15,000 nucleotides of DNA. Origin: Hyphomicrobiaceae bacterium. GTDB lineage: Bacteria; Pseudomonadota; Alphaproteobacteria; Rhizobiales; Hyphomicrobiaceae. Shown here in pieces: positions 1 to 7,476 of this stretch; position 1 is the first letter of the stretch; each line of letters begins with the position of its first letter. The notes below the pieces were generated by a model. It searched no databases and was not told the origin of the DNA. It saw nothing but the letters and a program-made list of their open reading frames with translations. The stretch spans positions 1 through 15,000 of the forward strand of contig JANYHP010000546.1 in NCBI GenBank assembly GCA_025359005.1, in the 5' to 3' direction. The translations under genes and the position numbers were made by a program.

Positions 1-467
1 GCATCATCGAGAGCCGCCGCGACTTCGATGGCCGCCCGCGTCTTGTCGTCGACGCGCCGCACCGAAACGCCCATCAATTCGAACGCGCCTTGCGTCGCCC
101 GGCCCATCGGGACCTGCCACGGATTGAACTCCGCCCACTCCCCCCTCATCGTAACGAGTGTGACAAATGGAAACCGGCAACTCGCCAGCAAGCTGAGCAT
201 ATTAATGCAATTGCCGACCCCCGACGATTGCATCAGCACAACCGCCCGCTCGCCGCCAAGCCAGGCGCCAGCCGCCGCCGCAATCCCTTCCTCCTCCGTT
301 GTCAGCGGATAGGCTTTCATCTGCGGGTCCGCATCGGCCCATCGGATCAGATCCGTGTGCCCAGCGTCTGGCACGTACGGTATCTGTCGCACATCCGCGG
401 CCTTCAGGGCCTGGAAGATTTCGCCGTGCCAATCGGCCTCGTCCGACTTAATTTGGGATGCCGCCAT
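1..467 (-). CDS. Sulfopyruvate/phosphonopyruvate decarboxylase-like ThDP enzyme, alpha (PYR) subunit, partial
   Basis: This frame runs off the left edge, so only the first 155 codons are visible. The protein begins MAASQIKSDEADWHGEIFQA. It contains the segment TEEEGIAAAAGAWLGG (residues 57-72) followed by VVLMQSSGVGNCINML (76-91), which matches the ComD-type alpha subunit of sulfopyruvate decarboxylase and the N-terminal half of phosphonopyruvate decarboxylase. The glutamate run at 58-60 is where the cofactor-activating Glu of the PYR domain lies. Enzymes of this family decarboxylate 3-sulfo- or 3-phosphonopyruvate to the corresponding acetaldehyde with thiamine diphosphate. A separate alpha subunit is usually about 160-180 residues, so it should end just outside the window, and a beta (PP-domain) subunit or fused half would be expected next. 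GAGG lies about 9 nt before the ATG. It is the third gene of the minus-strand operon after the aminotransferase and GntR genes, 77 nt after the latter. The family call is firm; the substrate is not. Confidence 0.8.
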   Translation of the reverse strand, partial: MAASQIKSDEADWHGEIFQALKAADVRQIPYVPDAGHTDLIRWADADPQMKAYPLTTEEEGIAAAAGAWLGGERAVVLMQSSGVGNCINMLSLLASCRFPFVTLVTMRGEWAEFNPWQVPMGRATQGAFELMGVSVRRVDDKTRAAIEVAAALDD

Positions 468-544
468 GTTCAACGCGCCTCATCTGCCGCAGGAGTTCCA
501 CTCGCGCAAAAGATGTCATGCCGTGCGCAGGCAAACAACCCTGC

Positions 545-1222
545 TCACGACGCGGCCGACAACGCGGCCGACAACGCGGCAATGACAGCGTGCGCCTTGT
601 TGTCGAGATGCCGCCGCAACAGGCGCCCCACCTCGCGCGATTTTCGCGCGCGGAGTGCTGCCATGATGCCGTCATGGTCCGCCACGGCTTGGTCCCACGC
701 ATCGGGCGGCTGCTGCGCCACGAACCGCACCGCGTGGATGCGCACCATCAGGCCCTGATACGTCTGCTGCAGCGCGACGTTTCCCGCGATCTCGAAGATG
801 AGTTCGTGGAACGCGCGGTTGGCCTTGGAATAGTTGAGCCACTTCGCATTGTTCCGGCTGGCGCAGATCTGGTCGTGCAGCGCGTCCAGGCGCAAGAGGT
901 GCTTGTCGGTCAGCCGAGCAGTGGCCAGCTCTCCCGCCAGGCCTTCCAACGCGCCCATAATCGGAAAGAGTTCCGCGATCTCGCTCCCTGTGATCGTCGC
1001 CACCCGCGCGCCCCGGTTCGGCGTCAGCGTCAGAAGCCCCTCGCTGGCGACGATCTTGATCGCCTCTCGGAGCGGCGTCCGCGACACACCGAACGTCTCG
1101 CAGAGCGCCGCTTCATCGACCTTTGCGCCCGGCAGCAACCCACCGCTGATCACCAGATCGCGCAACCGCTCCGCCAGCTCTTCCGCCAGACTGCGTCGCG
1201 TAATGGGACTTGCGTGCATCAT
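545..1222 (-). CDS. GntR family transcriptional regulator, FCD (FadR) subfamily
   Basis: This is a 225-residue DNA-binding regulator. The N-terminal winged helix spans about residues 10-75 and includes FGVSRTPLREAIKIVASEG (44-62) and the wing TPNRGARV (67-74), both typical of GntR. The all-helical FCD ligand domain follows, with candidate metal ligands N135, H139, H183 and H205. FCD regulators usually sense small organic acids and repress neighbouring catabolic genes. The upstream aminotransferase gene ends at 1241, so the two are almost certainly cotranscribed. An alternative GTG start at 1234 would add four residues; ATG-ATG at 1222/1219 was preferred because a weak TGAG lies 7 nt upstream. 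The C-terminus (AALSAALSAAS) comes from a short 12-bp tandem repeat. The likely operator is the inverted repeat at 2515-2535 in the divergent promoter region of the cluster, which would make it a local autoregulator; that link is inferred. Confidence 0.92.
   Translation of the reverse strand: MMHASPITRRSLAEELAERLRDLVISGGLLPGAKVDEAALCETFGVSRTPLREAIKIVASEGLLTLTPNRGARVATITGSEIAELFPIMGALEGLAGELATARLTDKHLLRLDALHDQICASRNNAKWLNYSKANRAFHELIFEIAGNVALQQTYQGLMVRIHAVRFVAQQPPDAWDQAVADHDGIMAALRARKSREVGRLLRRHLDNKAHAVIAALSAALSAAS
551..580. repeat. 12-bp tandem repeat, 2.5 copies, in GntR 3' end
   Basis: The 12-base unit CGCGGCCGACAA is present at 551-562 and 563-574, followed by the half copy 575-580. In the GntR frame it encodes the repeated LSAA tail of the regulator. 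It probably reflects replication slippage and is not likely to matter functionally. Confidence 0.7.
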
Positions 1223-1240
1223 GAGCGAACTCACTATCCG

Positions 1241-2461
1241 CTACGCAGGCTTGGCCGGCGCCGTCGCCGCCAGATGCGCCATGGCCGCTGCGACCCCGCC
1301 GGCCTCATGCGGCACGCCCGCCAACTGGAACCCCATCTCGCACCCCGATAACGCACCAAGCAGAGTCAGGTCGTTGATGTCGCCGAGATGGCCGATGCGG
1401 AACGCGCGACCTGCCAACTTGGAAAGCCCTGTTCCAAGCGACATATCGAAATTCTCCAGCACGAGCCGGCGATAACGATCCGCGTCGTGACCGGCTGGCA
1501 AAACCACCGTCGTCAAGACGGGCGAAAAATGCGCTGGCTCCGTGCAGAGATTTTCAAGGCCCCACGCGGCCACACACGCCCGCGTTGCTGCGGCATGCCG
1601 CTGATGGCGGGCAAAGACGGCGTCGAGCCCTTCTTCGGCGAGCATGTCAATCGCCTCCGCCAGTCCATAGAGCAGCGTCGTCGCCGGCGTGTAGTGGAAA
1701 TAACCGTTGCGGTTGTGCGGTAACATCTCTTCCCACGACCAGAACAGCTTCGGCATCTTGGACGTTTTCGCCGCGGCCAGCGCCTTGTCCGACAGCGCGT
1801 TGAACGACAACCCCGGCGGCAACATCAAGCCCTTCTGCGACCCCGCGATGCCAACATCGACGCCCCACGCGTCGTGCTTGTAGTCGGCTGAACCGAGACC
1901 CGAGATGGTGTCGACAATCAACAACGCCGGATGCTGCGCGGCGTCGATAGCGCGGCGCACGTCTTCGATGCGCGACGTGGCCCCAGTCGAGGTTTCGTTG
2001 TGCACGACGCACACCGCCTTGATGGTGCGCGCGGTGTCGGCCCGGAGCCGCGCCTCGACGGCGTTGGCATCCACGCCATGCCGCCAGTCCGACGCGATGA
2101 TCTCGGCGTGGAAGCCGAGCTTGGTCGCCAGCGCCTTCCACAACGCCGCGAAGTGCCCGCTTTCATACATCAGCACGTGATCGCCGGGGGACAGCGTGTT
2201 GACCAGCGCCGCCTCCCACGCGCCCGTGCCGGAAGCCGGATAGATCACCACCGGCGACTTGGTCTGAAAGATCGTCTTGATGCCCTCCAGCACCCGATGA
2301 CCAAGCTTCTGGAACTCCGGTCCGCGATGATCGATCACCGGCATGGCGATGGCCTGCATGATCCGATCCGGCACCGGCGAGGGGCCAGGGATCTGCAGGA
2401 AATGCCGCCCGGCCTTGCGCATCTGGTTGCGGGCGCCCGTCTGTGCCGCCATCTGTGCCAT
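1241..2461 (-). CDS. Class V PLP-dependent aminotransferase, serine-glyoxylate/alanine-glyoxylate type
   Basis: The 406-residue protein has the full class V aminotransferase layout. RHFLQIPGPSPVPDRIM (19-35) and MPVIDHRGPEF (40-50) are nearly diagnostic of serine-glyoxylate and alanine-glyoxylate aminotransferases. SGTG (78-81) binds the cofactor phosphate, D184 in VDTISGLG contacts the PLP ring nitrogen, K210 in AGSQKG is the Schiff-base lysine, and R355 in FRIGHLGD should bind the substrate carboxylate. The length is normal. In serine-cycle methylotrophs such as Hyphomicrobium the homologue converts serine plus glyoxylate to hydroxypyruvate plus glycine, but no other serine-cycle gene is visible here. 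Next to a sulfopyruvate-decarboxylase-like gene it could instead use cysteate, phosphonoalanine or a similar C3 amino acid. ATG 2461 was chosen over TTG 2476 because GGAG lies 9 nt before it. It heads the minus-strand operon and is divergent from the FAD/Fe-S gene. Confidence 0.93.
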   Translation of the reverse strand: MAQMAAQTGARNQMRKAGRHFLQIPGPSPVPDRIMQAIAMPVIDHRGPEFQKLGHRVLEGIKTIFQTKSPVVIYPASGTGAWEAALVNTLSPGDHVLMYESGHFAALWKALATKLGFHAEIIASDWRHGVDANAVEARLRADTARTIKAVCVVHNETSTGATSRIEDVRRAIDAAQHPALLIVDTISGLGSADYKHDAWGVDVGIAGSQKGLMLPPGLSFNALSDKALAAAKTSKMPKLFWSWEEMLPHNRNGYFHYTPATTLLYGLAEAIDMLAEEGLDAVFARHQRHAAATRACVAAWGLENLCTEPAHFSPVLTTVVLPAGHDADRYRRLVLENFDMSLGTGLSKLAGRAFRIGHLGDINDLTLLGALSGCEMGFQLAGVPHEAGGVAAAMAHLAATAPAKPA

Positions 2462-2499
2462 GTGCGTCGTCTCCAAAACCGAAGCCGGCCGGCAGACAT

Positions 2500-2528
2500 T
2501 TGCGGCAGCTCACTTTCTGAATTATGAA
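2500..2528 (+). promoter_or_regulatory. Candidate promoter for the FAD/Fe-S dehydrogenase gene
   Basis: TTGCGG (2500-2505) and TATGAA (2523-2528) are separated by 17 bp on the plus strand, 43 bp upstream of the ATG at 2571. Both boxes are imperfect. The -10 overlaps the inverted repeat at 2515-2535, so a repressor bound there could block it. Confidence 0.4.
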
Positions 2529-2535
2529 TTCAGAA
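2515..2535. promoter_or_regulatory. Perfect inverted repeat, probable operator for the GntR regulator
   Basis: The left arm TTCTGAATT (2515-2523), three central bases, and the right arm AATTCAGAA (2527-2535) form a perfect dyad with 9-bp arms. It lies in the only divergent promoter region of the cluster and covers the -10 boxes read in both directions. Dimeric FCD GntR regulators bind short dyads at such positions. That the regulator at 545-1222 is the binding protein is inferred from its location. Confidence 0.6.
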
Positions 2536-2549
2536 TCTCTCCCCGTCAA
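2521..2549 (-). promoter_or_regulatory. Strong sigma-70-type promoter for the aminotransferase-gntR-decarboxylase operon
   Basis: Read on the minus strand, TTGACG (2549-2544) is followed after exactly 17 bp by CATAAT (2526-2521). Each box is one base from the housekeeping consensus. Transcription would start near 2514, giving a leader of roughly 50 nt before the ATG at 2461. The -10 box lies within the inverted repeat at 2515-2535. Confidence 0.65.
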
Positions 2550-2570
2550 TCGGCACGGATTGAACACATC

Positions 2571-5534
2571 ATGACACTTGCAACGCCGGCAAAATCAGTC
2601 GCGACCCACGCCCCCGCGTTCGAGCGCCGGTTGCGCGGCGAACTCGGCTCCGACGCCGACATTCTGACCGATCTTGCGGCACGTGGCCGCTACGCCACCG
2701 ATGCGTCGTCCTATCAGGTCATGCCGCAAGCCGTTGTCGTGCCGAGGTCCATGGACGCTGCCCTCCGCGCGCTCGATGTCGCCCGCGCCGAGAAAATTCC
2801 CGTCACCGCCCGCGGCGGCGGCACGTCGCAATGCGGCCAGACCGTCAACACGGGCTTGATTGTCGATACCTCCAAGCATCTCGATCGCATCCTCGATCTC
2901 GACGTGAAAGGCGCCCGTTGCACGGTGGAGCCCGGCATCGTGCTCGACACGCTCAATCGCGCGCTGAAGCCGCATGGCGTGTGGTTTCCCGTCGACGTCT
3001 CCACCGCCTCCCGCGCCACCATCGGCGGCATGGCCGGCAACAACTCCTGCGGCGGTCGCTCGCTCCGCTATGGCACCATGCGCGACAACGTGTCGGCCAT
3101 CGAGGCAACTTTAGCCGACGGCAGGGACGCGCGCTTTGCCCCGGTTGCAGCCGACCTCTCAGACCTGCAACCCGATGCACACAATCGCGCGCTGTTGCGC
3201 GATCTGTTCGCGCTTGGCGCGCGTGAGGCCGCGGAAATCCGCGCGCGTTTCCCAGCCATCCAGCGCCGCGTCGGCGGCTACAATCTCGATGCACTCATCC
3301 CCGACCGCAACGCATTGAACGCATCGCATATCCTCGTCGGCTCGGAAGGCACGCTGGCCTTCTCCCGCGCCATCGAACTGAAACTCTGGCCGTTGATCAC
3401 TACGAAGTCTCTGGGCGTCTGCCACTTCGGATCATTTCATGCGGCGATGGATGCAGCCCAGCACATCGTCAAACTCAAGCCCATCGCCGTCGAACTCGTC
3501 GACCGCACCATGCTCGACCTCGCGCGCAATATCCCGTTGTTTCGCGCGACCATCGATGCGTTTGTGAAGGGGGCGCCGGAAGCGCTGCTGCTCGTCGAAT
3601 TCGCGGAGGACGACGCCGAGAACCGCCGCCGCGTGAAGCAACTTGGCGACCTGATGGGCGATCTCGGCTTTGGCTGGGACAGAGATCCCGCGCACAACGG
3701 TGGCGTAGTCGAAGTCCACGATGCAGCGCTACAGGCAGCCATCACCAACGTCCGCACGTCGGGTCTCAACATCATGATGTCCATGAAGGACGCGCGCAAG
3801 CCGGTGTCGTTCGTGGAAGATTGCGCCGTTCCATTGCCTCATCTCGCCGAATACACCGCACGACTGACAGAGGTCTTCGAACGCCACGGCACCCGCGGCA
3901 CGTGGTACGCGCATGCCTCCGAGGGCTGCCTGCATGTGCGCCCCGTTCTCAACCTCAAACTCGATGTCGACCGCCGCGCCATGCGCGCCATCGCCGAGGA
4001 AGCCTTCGCCCTCGTCCGCGCCTACAAGGGCTCGCACTCGGGCGAACATGGCGACGGCCTCGTGCGTTCGGAATTCCACGAAGCCATGTTCGGCGCGCGA
4101 CTGACCCGTGCGTTCGAAGACGTAAAAGATCGCTTCGACCCGCAGGGATTATTCAATCCCGGCCGCATCGTCCGGGCGCCAAGGTTCGACATGCCCGAGC
4201 TGCTGCGCTTCGGCCCGCACTACAAGCCGGCTCAGATCAAGCCCGTATTTGATTGGTCGGACTATCCCGGCCCTGCCGGCGGCCTGCAAGCGGCCATCGA
4301 GATGTGCAACAATAACGGCGCCTGTCGCGCGCTCGACGGCGGCAGCATGTGCCCAAGCTACCGCGCCACCCGCGACGAAACCCACGTCACCCGCGGACGG
4401 GCCAACACACTGCGGCTCGCGCTCTCCGGCCAACTCGGCGACGCGTCGCTCTCGAGCGATGCCGTGCACGACGCGCTCGCCTTGTGCGTCTCCTGCAAGG
4501 CCTGCAAGCGCGAATGCCCCACCGGCGTCGACATGGCGAAACTCAAAATCGAAGCCCTTGCCGCACGCGCGGCCGAGAGCGGTCTCACCCTGCGCGACCG
4601 TTTGATCGCCTACCTGCCGCGCTATGCGCCTTACGCCGCAGCCCTTGCCCCACTGCTCAACCTGCGCAATCGCGTGCCTGTTCTCGCACGCCTCGGCGAC
4701 AAGATGCTCGGCCTCAGCGCTGAACGCACGCTGCCCGCCTGGCGCCGTGATACGTTCGCGCCACCGTCCACGCACGACAGTGTAACCAGCACGCGCGAAA
4801 TCGTCCTCTTCGCCGATACCTTCAACCGCACCTTCGAACGCGAAAGGCTCGATGCGGCGATCACCGTGCTCGAAGCCGCGGGCTGTCGCGTCATCCACGC
4901 GACACCAACCGACAACGCGCATCGCCCGTTGTGCTGCGGCCGCACGTTCCTCGCCGTCGGCGCCGTCGAACAGGCACGCGCCGAAGCACACCGCGCCATC
5001 GCCGCGCTCGCCCCCTACGCCGCCCGCGGCATTCCCATCGTCGGGCTCGAACCGAGCTGTGTCATGACTTTTCGCGACGAAATCCCGAAGCTCGTGCTGC
5101 ACGCGGACAGCAGCGCGCTGGCCGGTAGCGTCGTCCTGCTCGAGGAATTTCTCGCCACCGATGCTCCAGCCCGAGAAACGCTGCGCGCGAAACTGAGGCC
5201 ACTTGGCCGACGCGCCTATCTGCACGGGCACTGCCATCAGAAAGCCTTCGGCGTCATGGGCGCGGTTGAAACAACATTGAAGCTGATCCCAGACCTCGAC
5301 GTGCAAACAATTCAGTCGAGCTGCTGTGGCATGGCCGGCGCCTTCGGTTATCAGAGCGAAACCGTCGACGCATCCCGCGCCATGGCCGAGCTTTCGCTGC
5401 TGCCCGCCATCCGCAAGGCGGACGCCGACGACCTCATCGTCGCCGACGGGACCTCATGCCGCCACCAGATCGCCGACGGCACCGGCCGCGCAGCACTGCA
5501 CGTGGCAGAAGTACTGGCGATGGCGTTGCGGTGA
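2571..5534 (+). CDS. FAD-linked oxidase with Fe-S and CCG domains (D-lactate/2-hydroxyacid dehydrogenase type, GlcD/YdiJ-like)
   Basis: The 987-residue fused flavoprotein should oxidise a 2-hydroxyacid to a 2-oxoacid and pass electrons towards the quinone pool. The N-terminal FAD-binding domain shows ARGGGTSQCGQTV (80-92) and, further on, TIGGMAGNNSCGGRSLRYG. The FAD-oxidase C-terminal region follows and ends near SHSGEHGDGLVRSEF. Two 4Fe-4S sites come next: C579, C585 and C594-Pro, then C639-x2-C642-x2-C645-x3-C649-Pro. The CCG electron-transfer region contains CCG at 788-790, HGHCHQK at 885-891 and CCG at 918-920. Domain order and size match E. coli YdiJ, a D-2-hydroxyglutarate dehydrogenase, and long D-lactate dehydrogenases. 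The frame is open upstream to 2343, but that stretch lies inside the divergent gene; ATG 2571 starts the family homology. Its substrate cannot be read from sequence. No membrane segment or signal peptide is evident. Confidence 0.93.
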   Translation: MTLATPAKSVATHAPAFERRLRGELGSDADILTDLAARGRYATDASSYQVMPQAVVVPRSMDAALRALDVARAEKIPVTARGGGTSQCGQTVNTGLIVDTSKHLDRILDLDVKGARCTVEPGIVLDTLNRALKPHGVWFPVDVSTASRATIGGMAGNNSCGGRSLRYGTMRDNVSAIEATLADGRDARFAPVAADLSDLQPDAHNRALLRDLFALGAREAAEIRARFPAIQRRVGGYNLDALIPDRNALNASHILVGSEGTLAFSRAIELKLWPLITTKSLGVCHFGSFHAAMDAAQHIVKLKPIAVELVDRTMLDLARNIPLFRATIDAFVKGAPEALLLVEFAEDDAENRRRVKQLGDLMGDLGFGWDRDPAHNGGVVEVHDAALQAAITNVRTSGLNIMMSMKDARKPVSFVEDCAVPLPHLAEYTARLTEVFERHGTRGTWYAHASEGCLHVRPVLNLKLDVDRRAMRAIAEEAFALVRAYKGSHSGEHGDGLVRSEFHEAMFGARLTRAFEDVKDRFDPQGLFNPGRIVRAPRFDMPELLRFGPHYKPAQIKPVFDWSDYPGPAGGLQAAIEMCNNNGACRALDGGSMCPSYRATRDETHVTRGRANTLRLALSGQLGDASLSSDAVHDALALCVSCKACKRECPTGVDMAKLKIEALAARAAESGLTLRDRLIAYLPRYAPYAAALAPLLNLRNRVPVLARLGDKMLGLSAERTLPAWRRDTFAPPSTHDSVTSTREIVLFADTFNRTFERERLDAAITVLEAAGCRVIHATPTDNAHRPLCCGRTFLAVGAVEQARAEAHRAIAALAPYAARGIPIVGLEPSCVMTFRDEIPKLVLHADSSALAGSVVLLEEFLATDAPARETLRAKLRPLGRRAYLHGHCHQKAFGVMGAVETTLKLIPDLDVQTIQSSCCGMAGAFGYQSETVDASRAMAELSLLPAIRKADADDLIVADGTSCRHQIADGTGRAALHVAEVLAMALR

Positions 5535-5544
5535 ATGCGCCGCA

Positions 5545-6246
5545 TCAGACCGAGCGCGTCAGACCACCGTCGACCCGGATGTTCTGCCCCGTGATGTAGC
5601 CGGCCCCATCAGATGCCAGAAACGCCACCGTGGCTGCGATTTCCCCACTCCGGCCATAGCGCCCCATCGGCACGCTGAGCCGGCGCTCCTCCGTCTCCGG
5701 CAAGCTGTCGATCCAGCCCGGCAGCACGTTGTTGACGCGCACCGTGTCAGCCGCGAGCGTATCGGCCAGGATCTTCGTGTACGCCGCAAGCCCCGCCCGG
5801 AAAACGGCCGACGTCGGAAACATCGCGCTCGGTTCGAACGCCCAGGCTGTGGAAATGTTGACGATGGCGCCGCGCTTTTGCGCTTTCATGATGGGGGCAA
5901 CCAGCCGCGTCGGCCGGATGACATTCATGAGGTAGACATCCATTCCGGTGTGCCATTGCTCGTCGGTGATATCGAGGATGGGCGCCCGCGGCCCATGCCC
6001 TGCGCTGTTGACGAGCACATCGATGCGGCCCCAGCGCGTCATGGCACCATCCACGAGACGTTTGAGATCGTCGGTCGATTGGTTCGACCCCGTCACGCCG
6101 AAGCCTCCGAGGCTCTCGGCCAAGGCCTGACCCTTGCCCGACGACGACAGCACGGCGATCTTGTAGCCGTCCGCCGCGAGCCGCTGCGCGGTTGCCGCGC
6201 CCATGCCACTGCCGCCGGCGGTTATGACTGCAACGTTCTCGGTCAT
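5545..6246 (-). CDS. SDR-family oxidoreductase-like protein lacking the Tyr-Lys catalytic pair
   Basis: This 233-residue Rossmann protein has the nucleotide-binding motif TAGGSGMG (9-16), NSAG (80-83), ISTA with S132 at the usual catalytic serine position, and the C-terminal signature of classical SDRs (RVNNVLPGWIDS, then ITGQNIRVDGG). The expected Tyr-x3-Lys aligns with S146-A-V-F-R150, so both catalytic residues appear replaced; the nearby Y156 and K158 have the wrong spacing. It may use unusual chemistry, bind a cofactor without catalysis, or belong to a divergent SDR branch. GAGG lies 8 nt before ATG 6246, which fixes the start; an upstream start at 6504 would lie inside the FkbM gene. 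It converges with the FAD/Fe-S gene (10 bp between the stops). A role in the cluster, for example reducing an aldehyde produced by the decarboxylase, is possible but weakened by the missing residues. Confidence 0.87.
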   Translation of the reverse strand: MTENVAVITAGGSGMGAATAQRLAADGYKIAVLSSSGKGQALAESLGGFGVTGSNQSTDDLKRLVDGAMTRWGRIDVLVNSAGHGPRAPILDITDEQWHTGMDVYLMNVIRPTRLVAPIMKAQKRGAIVNISTAWAFEPSAMFPTSAVFRAGLAAYTKILADTLAADTVRVNNVLPGWIDSLPETEERRLSVPMGRYGRSGEIAATVAFLASDGAGYITGQNIRVDGGLTRSV

Positions 6247-6301
6247 CTTTGAAACCTCTGTGTGAGGCCAACGCGGCCGCGGTCTAAACAATGTAGCGTG
6301 C

Positions 6302-6324
6302 ATTGCAGATGACACATGTGCAAT
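6302..6324. promoter_or_regulatory. Inverted repeat upstream of the SDR gene
   Basis: ATTGCA (6302-6307) and TGCAAT (6319-6324) form a 6-bp-arm dyad with an 11-bp spacer. It partly overlaps the 8-bp palindrome CACATGTG (6313-6320). It lies 56-78 bp before the SDR start and directly adjoins the tandem repeats. It may be a regulator site, but no clear -35/-10 pair was found nearby. Confidence 0.35.
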
Positions 6325-6368
6325 CGAAAATCCCCAAGTCGAAAATCCCCGAGTCGAAAATCCCCAAG
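6324..6368. repeat. Three tandem 15-bp repeats between the FkbM and SDR genes
   Basis: The unit TCGAAAATCCCCAAG occurs at 6324-6338, 6339-6353 (one change, A to G at 6351) and 6354-6368. The array sits 78-122 bp upstream of the SDR start and begins 15 bp after the end of the FkbM gene, in otherwise noncoding sequence. Candidates are iterated protein-binding sites or a slippage-prone minisatellite. Confidence 0.8.
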
Positions 6369-6383
6369 TCCGGCGCGAGACCC

Positions 6384-7376
6384 TTACGTCAGCAGATGGC
6401 CACCGTCGTACATGCAGGCGATGCGGCCGAGCGCGGCCTTGAGGCGATCGGTGGCGACGAGGTCGGCGAGGCGCGCCGGGGTTGGCATAGTCGTGCCCGG
6501 CCATTCCGCCGTGCCGATCAGTGCGGTTGCGACCTCGATCGAAAGCGCCTTCTTGTCCGTCGCGAGCCCAGCCTCGATCAGCGCGACCACCTGCGCGTCC
6601 GATAGCGTCGGCAGCAGCGCCATCAGGCCTTTGGCGAGCACCTCGCCGAGCGCGCGATCGGGATGATCGGACTTATCGAGCACGCGGCCAGCGTCCCACA
6701 AATGACCGACCTCGTGCCACAGCATCAGCTTGGCCGGAAACTTTGCCCGCAAGCCCGCATGTTCGTCCGCCAGATAGAAGCGATTGAGATTGTCAAAGAA
6801 CACGAACGAATACTTCGCCGCCGTCAGCAGCGGCTCCCACTTGGCCCAATCGCCCTCGGCCACATTCGGATTGACCGCCTCCACCAGGATCACCCGCGGC
6901 CGATGCCGCGCAAAATCGATGCCGCCGAGCACATCCGCTTCCGCGCCTTCGACATCGATCTTGAGAAAATCGATGGCGCCGAGCCCCGCCTCGTCGATCA
7001 ATCGCGACAAGCGTCGCACCGGGCGCTTCTCCGTTCTATACGACGCACCGTATTGCTGCGCGCTGTCGGCATTGGCGCGCACCGCGCTGGACAGCCCGTG
7101 CAGGCCATCGACGATATGGAAATCGATTTCGCCGTCGGCGCGCCCGGCCAGATCGGACACCACCCGATCGCGCGGCCGGACGCCGCGATAGGCCGCCGCC
7201 AGCCCCGCCTGCGGCTCGACGACAAGGCCCCGCCAGCCCTTGAGATAGAAATAAAATGAGACATTGTCGGCCACGGGATGGCCGCCGCCGACATCGACAT
7301 AGGTCCCCGCGGCAAGGTCGCCGAAGATCAACTCCAGGTGGGTGTCTTCCAGGTTCTGCGCATAGGAAAGGTGCAT
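6384..7376 (-). CDS. FkbM family SAM-dependent methyltransferase
   Basis: The 330-residue protein starts MHLSYAQNLEDTHLELIF, the usual opening of FkbM-type methyltransferases (SYAQNxED). VDVGGGHPVADN (27-38) is the SAM-binding glycine loop, VVEP (52-55) the acidic end of the second strand, and FLKIDVEGAEADVL (137-150) the conserved DVEG motif. Members methylate hydroxyl groups on sugars, polyketides or other secondary metabolites; the acceptor here is unknown. The methyltransferase fold ends near residue 205, and about 120 further residues form a helical extension that I do not recognise. The gene is divergent from the HAD gene and codirectional with the SDR gene 137 bp downstream. No glycan or polyketide genes adjoin it, so context gives no hint of the substrate. 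Confidence 0.9.
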   Translation of the reverse strand: MHLSYAQNLEDTHLELIFGDLAAGTYVDVGGGHPVADNVSFYFYLKGWRGLVVEPQAGLAAAYRGVRPRDRVVSDLAGRADGEIDFHIVDGLHGLSSAVRANADSAQQYGASYRTEKRPVRRLSRLIDEAGLGAIDFLKIDVEGAEADVLGGIDFARHRPRVILVEAVNPNVAEGDWAKWEPLLTAAKYSFVFFDNLNRFYLADEHAGLRAKFPAKLMLWHEVGHLWDAGRVLDKSDHPDRALGEVLAKGLMALLPTLSDAQVVALIEAGLATDKKALSIEVATALIGTAEWPGTTMPTPARLADLVATDRLKAALGRIACMYDGGHLLT

Positions 7377-7476
7377 TGACGGCCCCGCTGTGCTTTATGG
7401 CGGCAGTGTCTCGGCCACGGTCGCGGCGATTTATGGGCAGCCGGCGCGCATGAGTGCAAGCGGCAATGAGTTGAGG

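Noticed and set aside
458..1351. A 297-codon plus-strand open frame
   Set aside because: It lies antisense to the GntR and aminotransferase genes, has an Arg/Pro/His-rich composition typical of GC-rich antisense frames, and shows no domain.
2343..2570. N-terminal extension of the FAD/Fe-S protein
   Set aside because: The frame is open, but it overlaps the start of the divergent aminotransferase and both promoters; family homology begins after ATG 2571.
4149..5306. A 385-codon minus-strand open frame
   Set aside because: Antisense to the Fe-S and CCG domains of a clearly real gene, with low-complexity Gly/Ala/Arg composition.
6324..6368. CRISPR-like array
   Set aside because: The three 15-bp units are directly adjacent with no spacers, and no cas gene is present.
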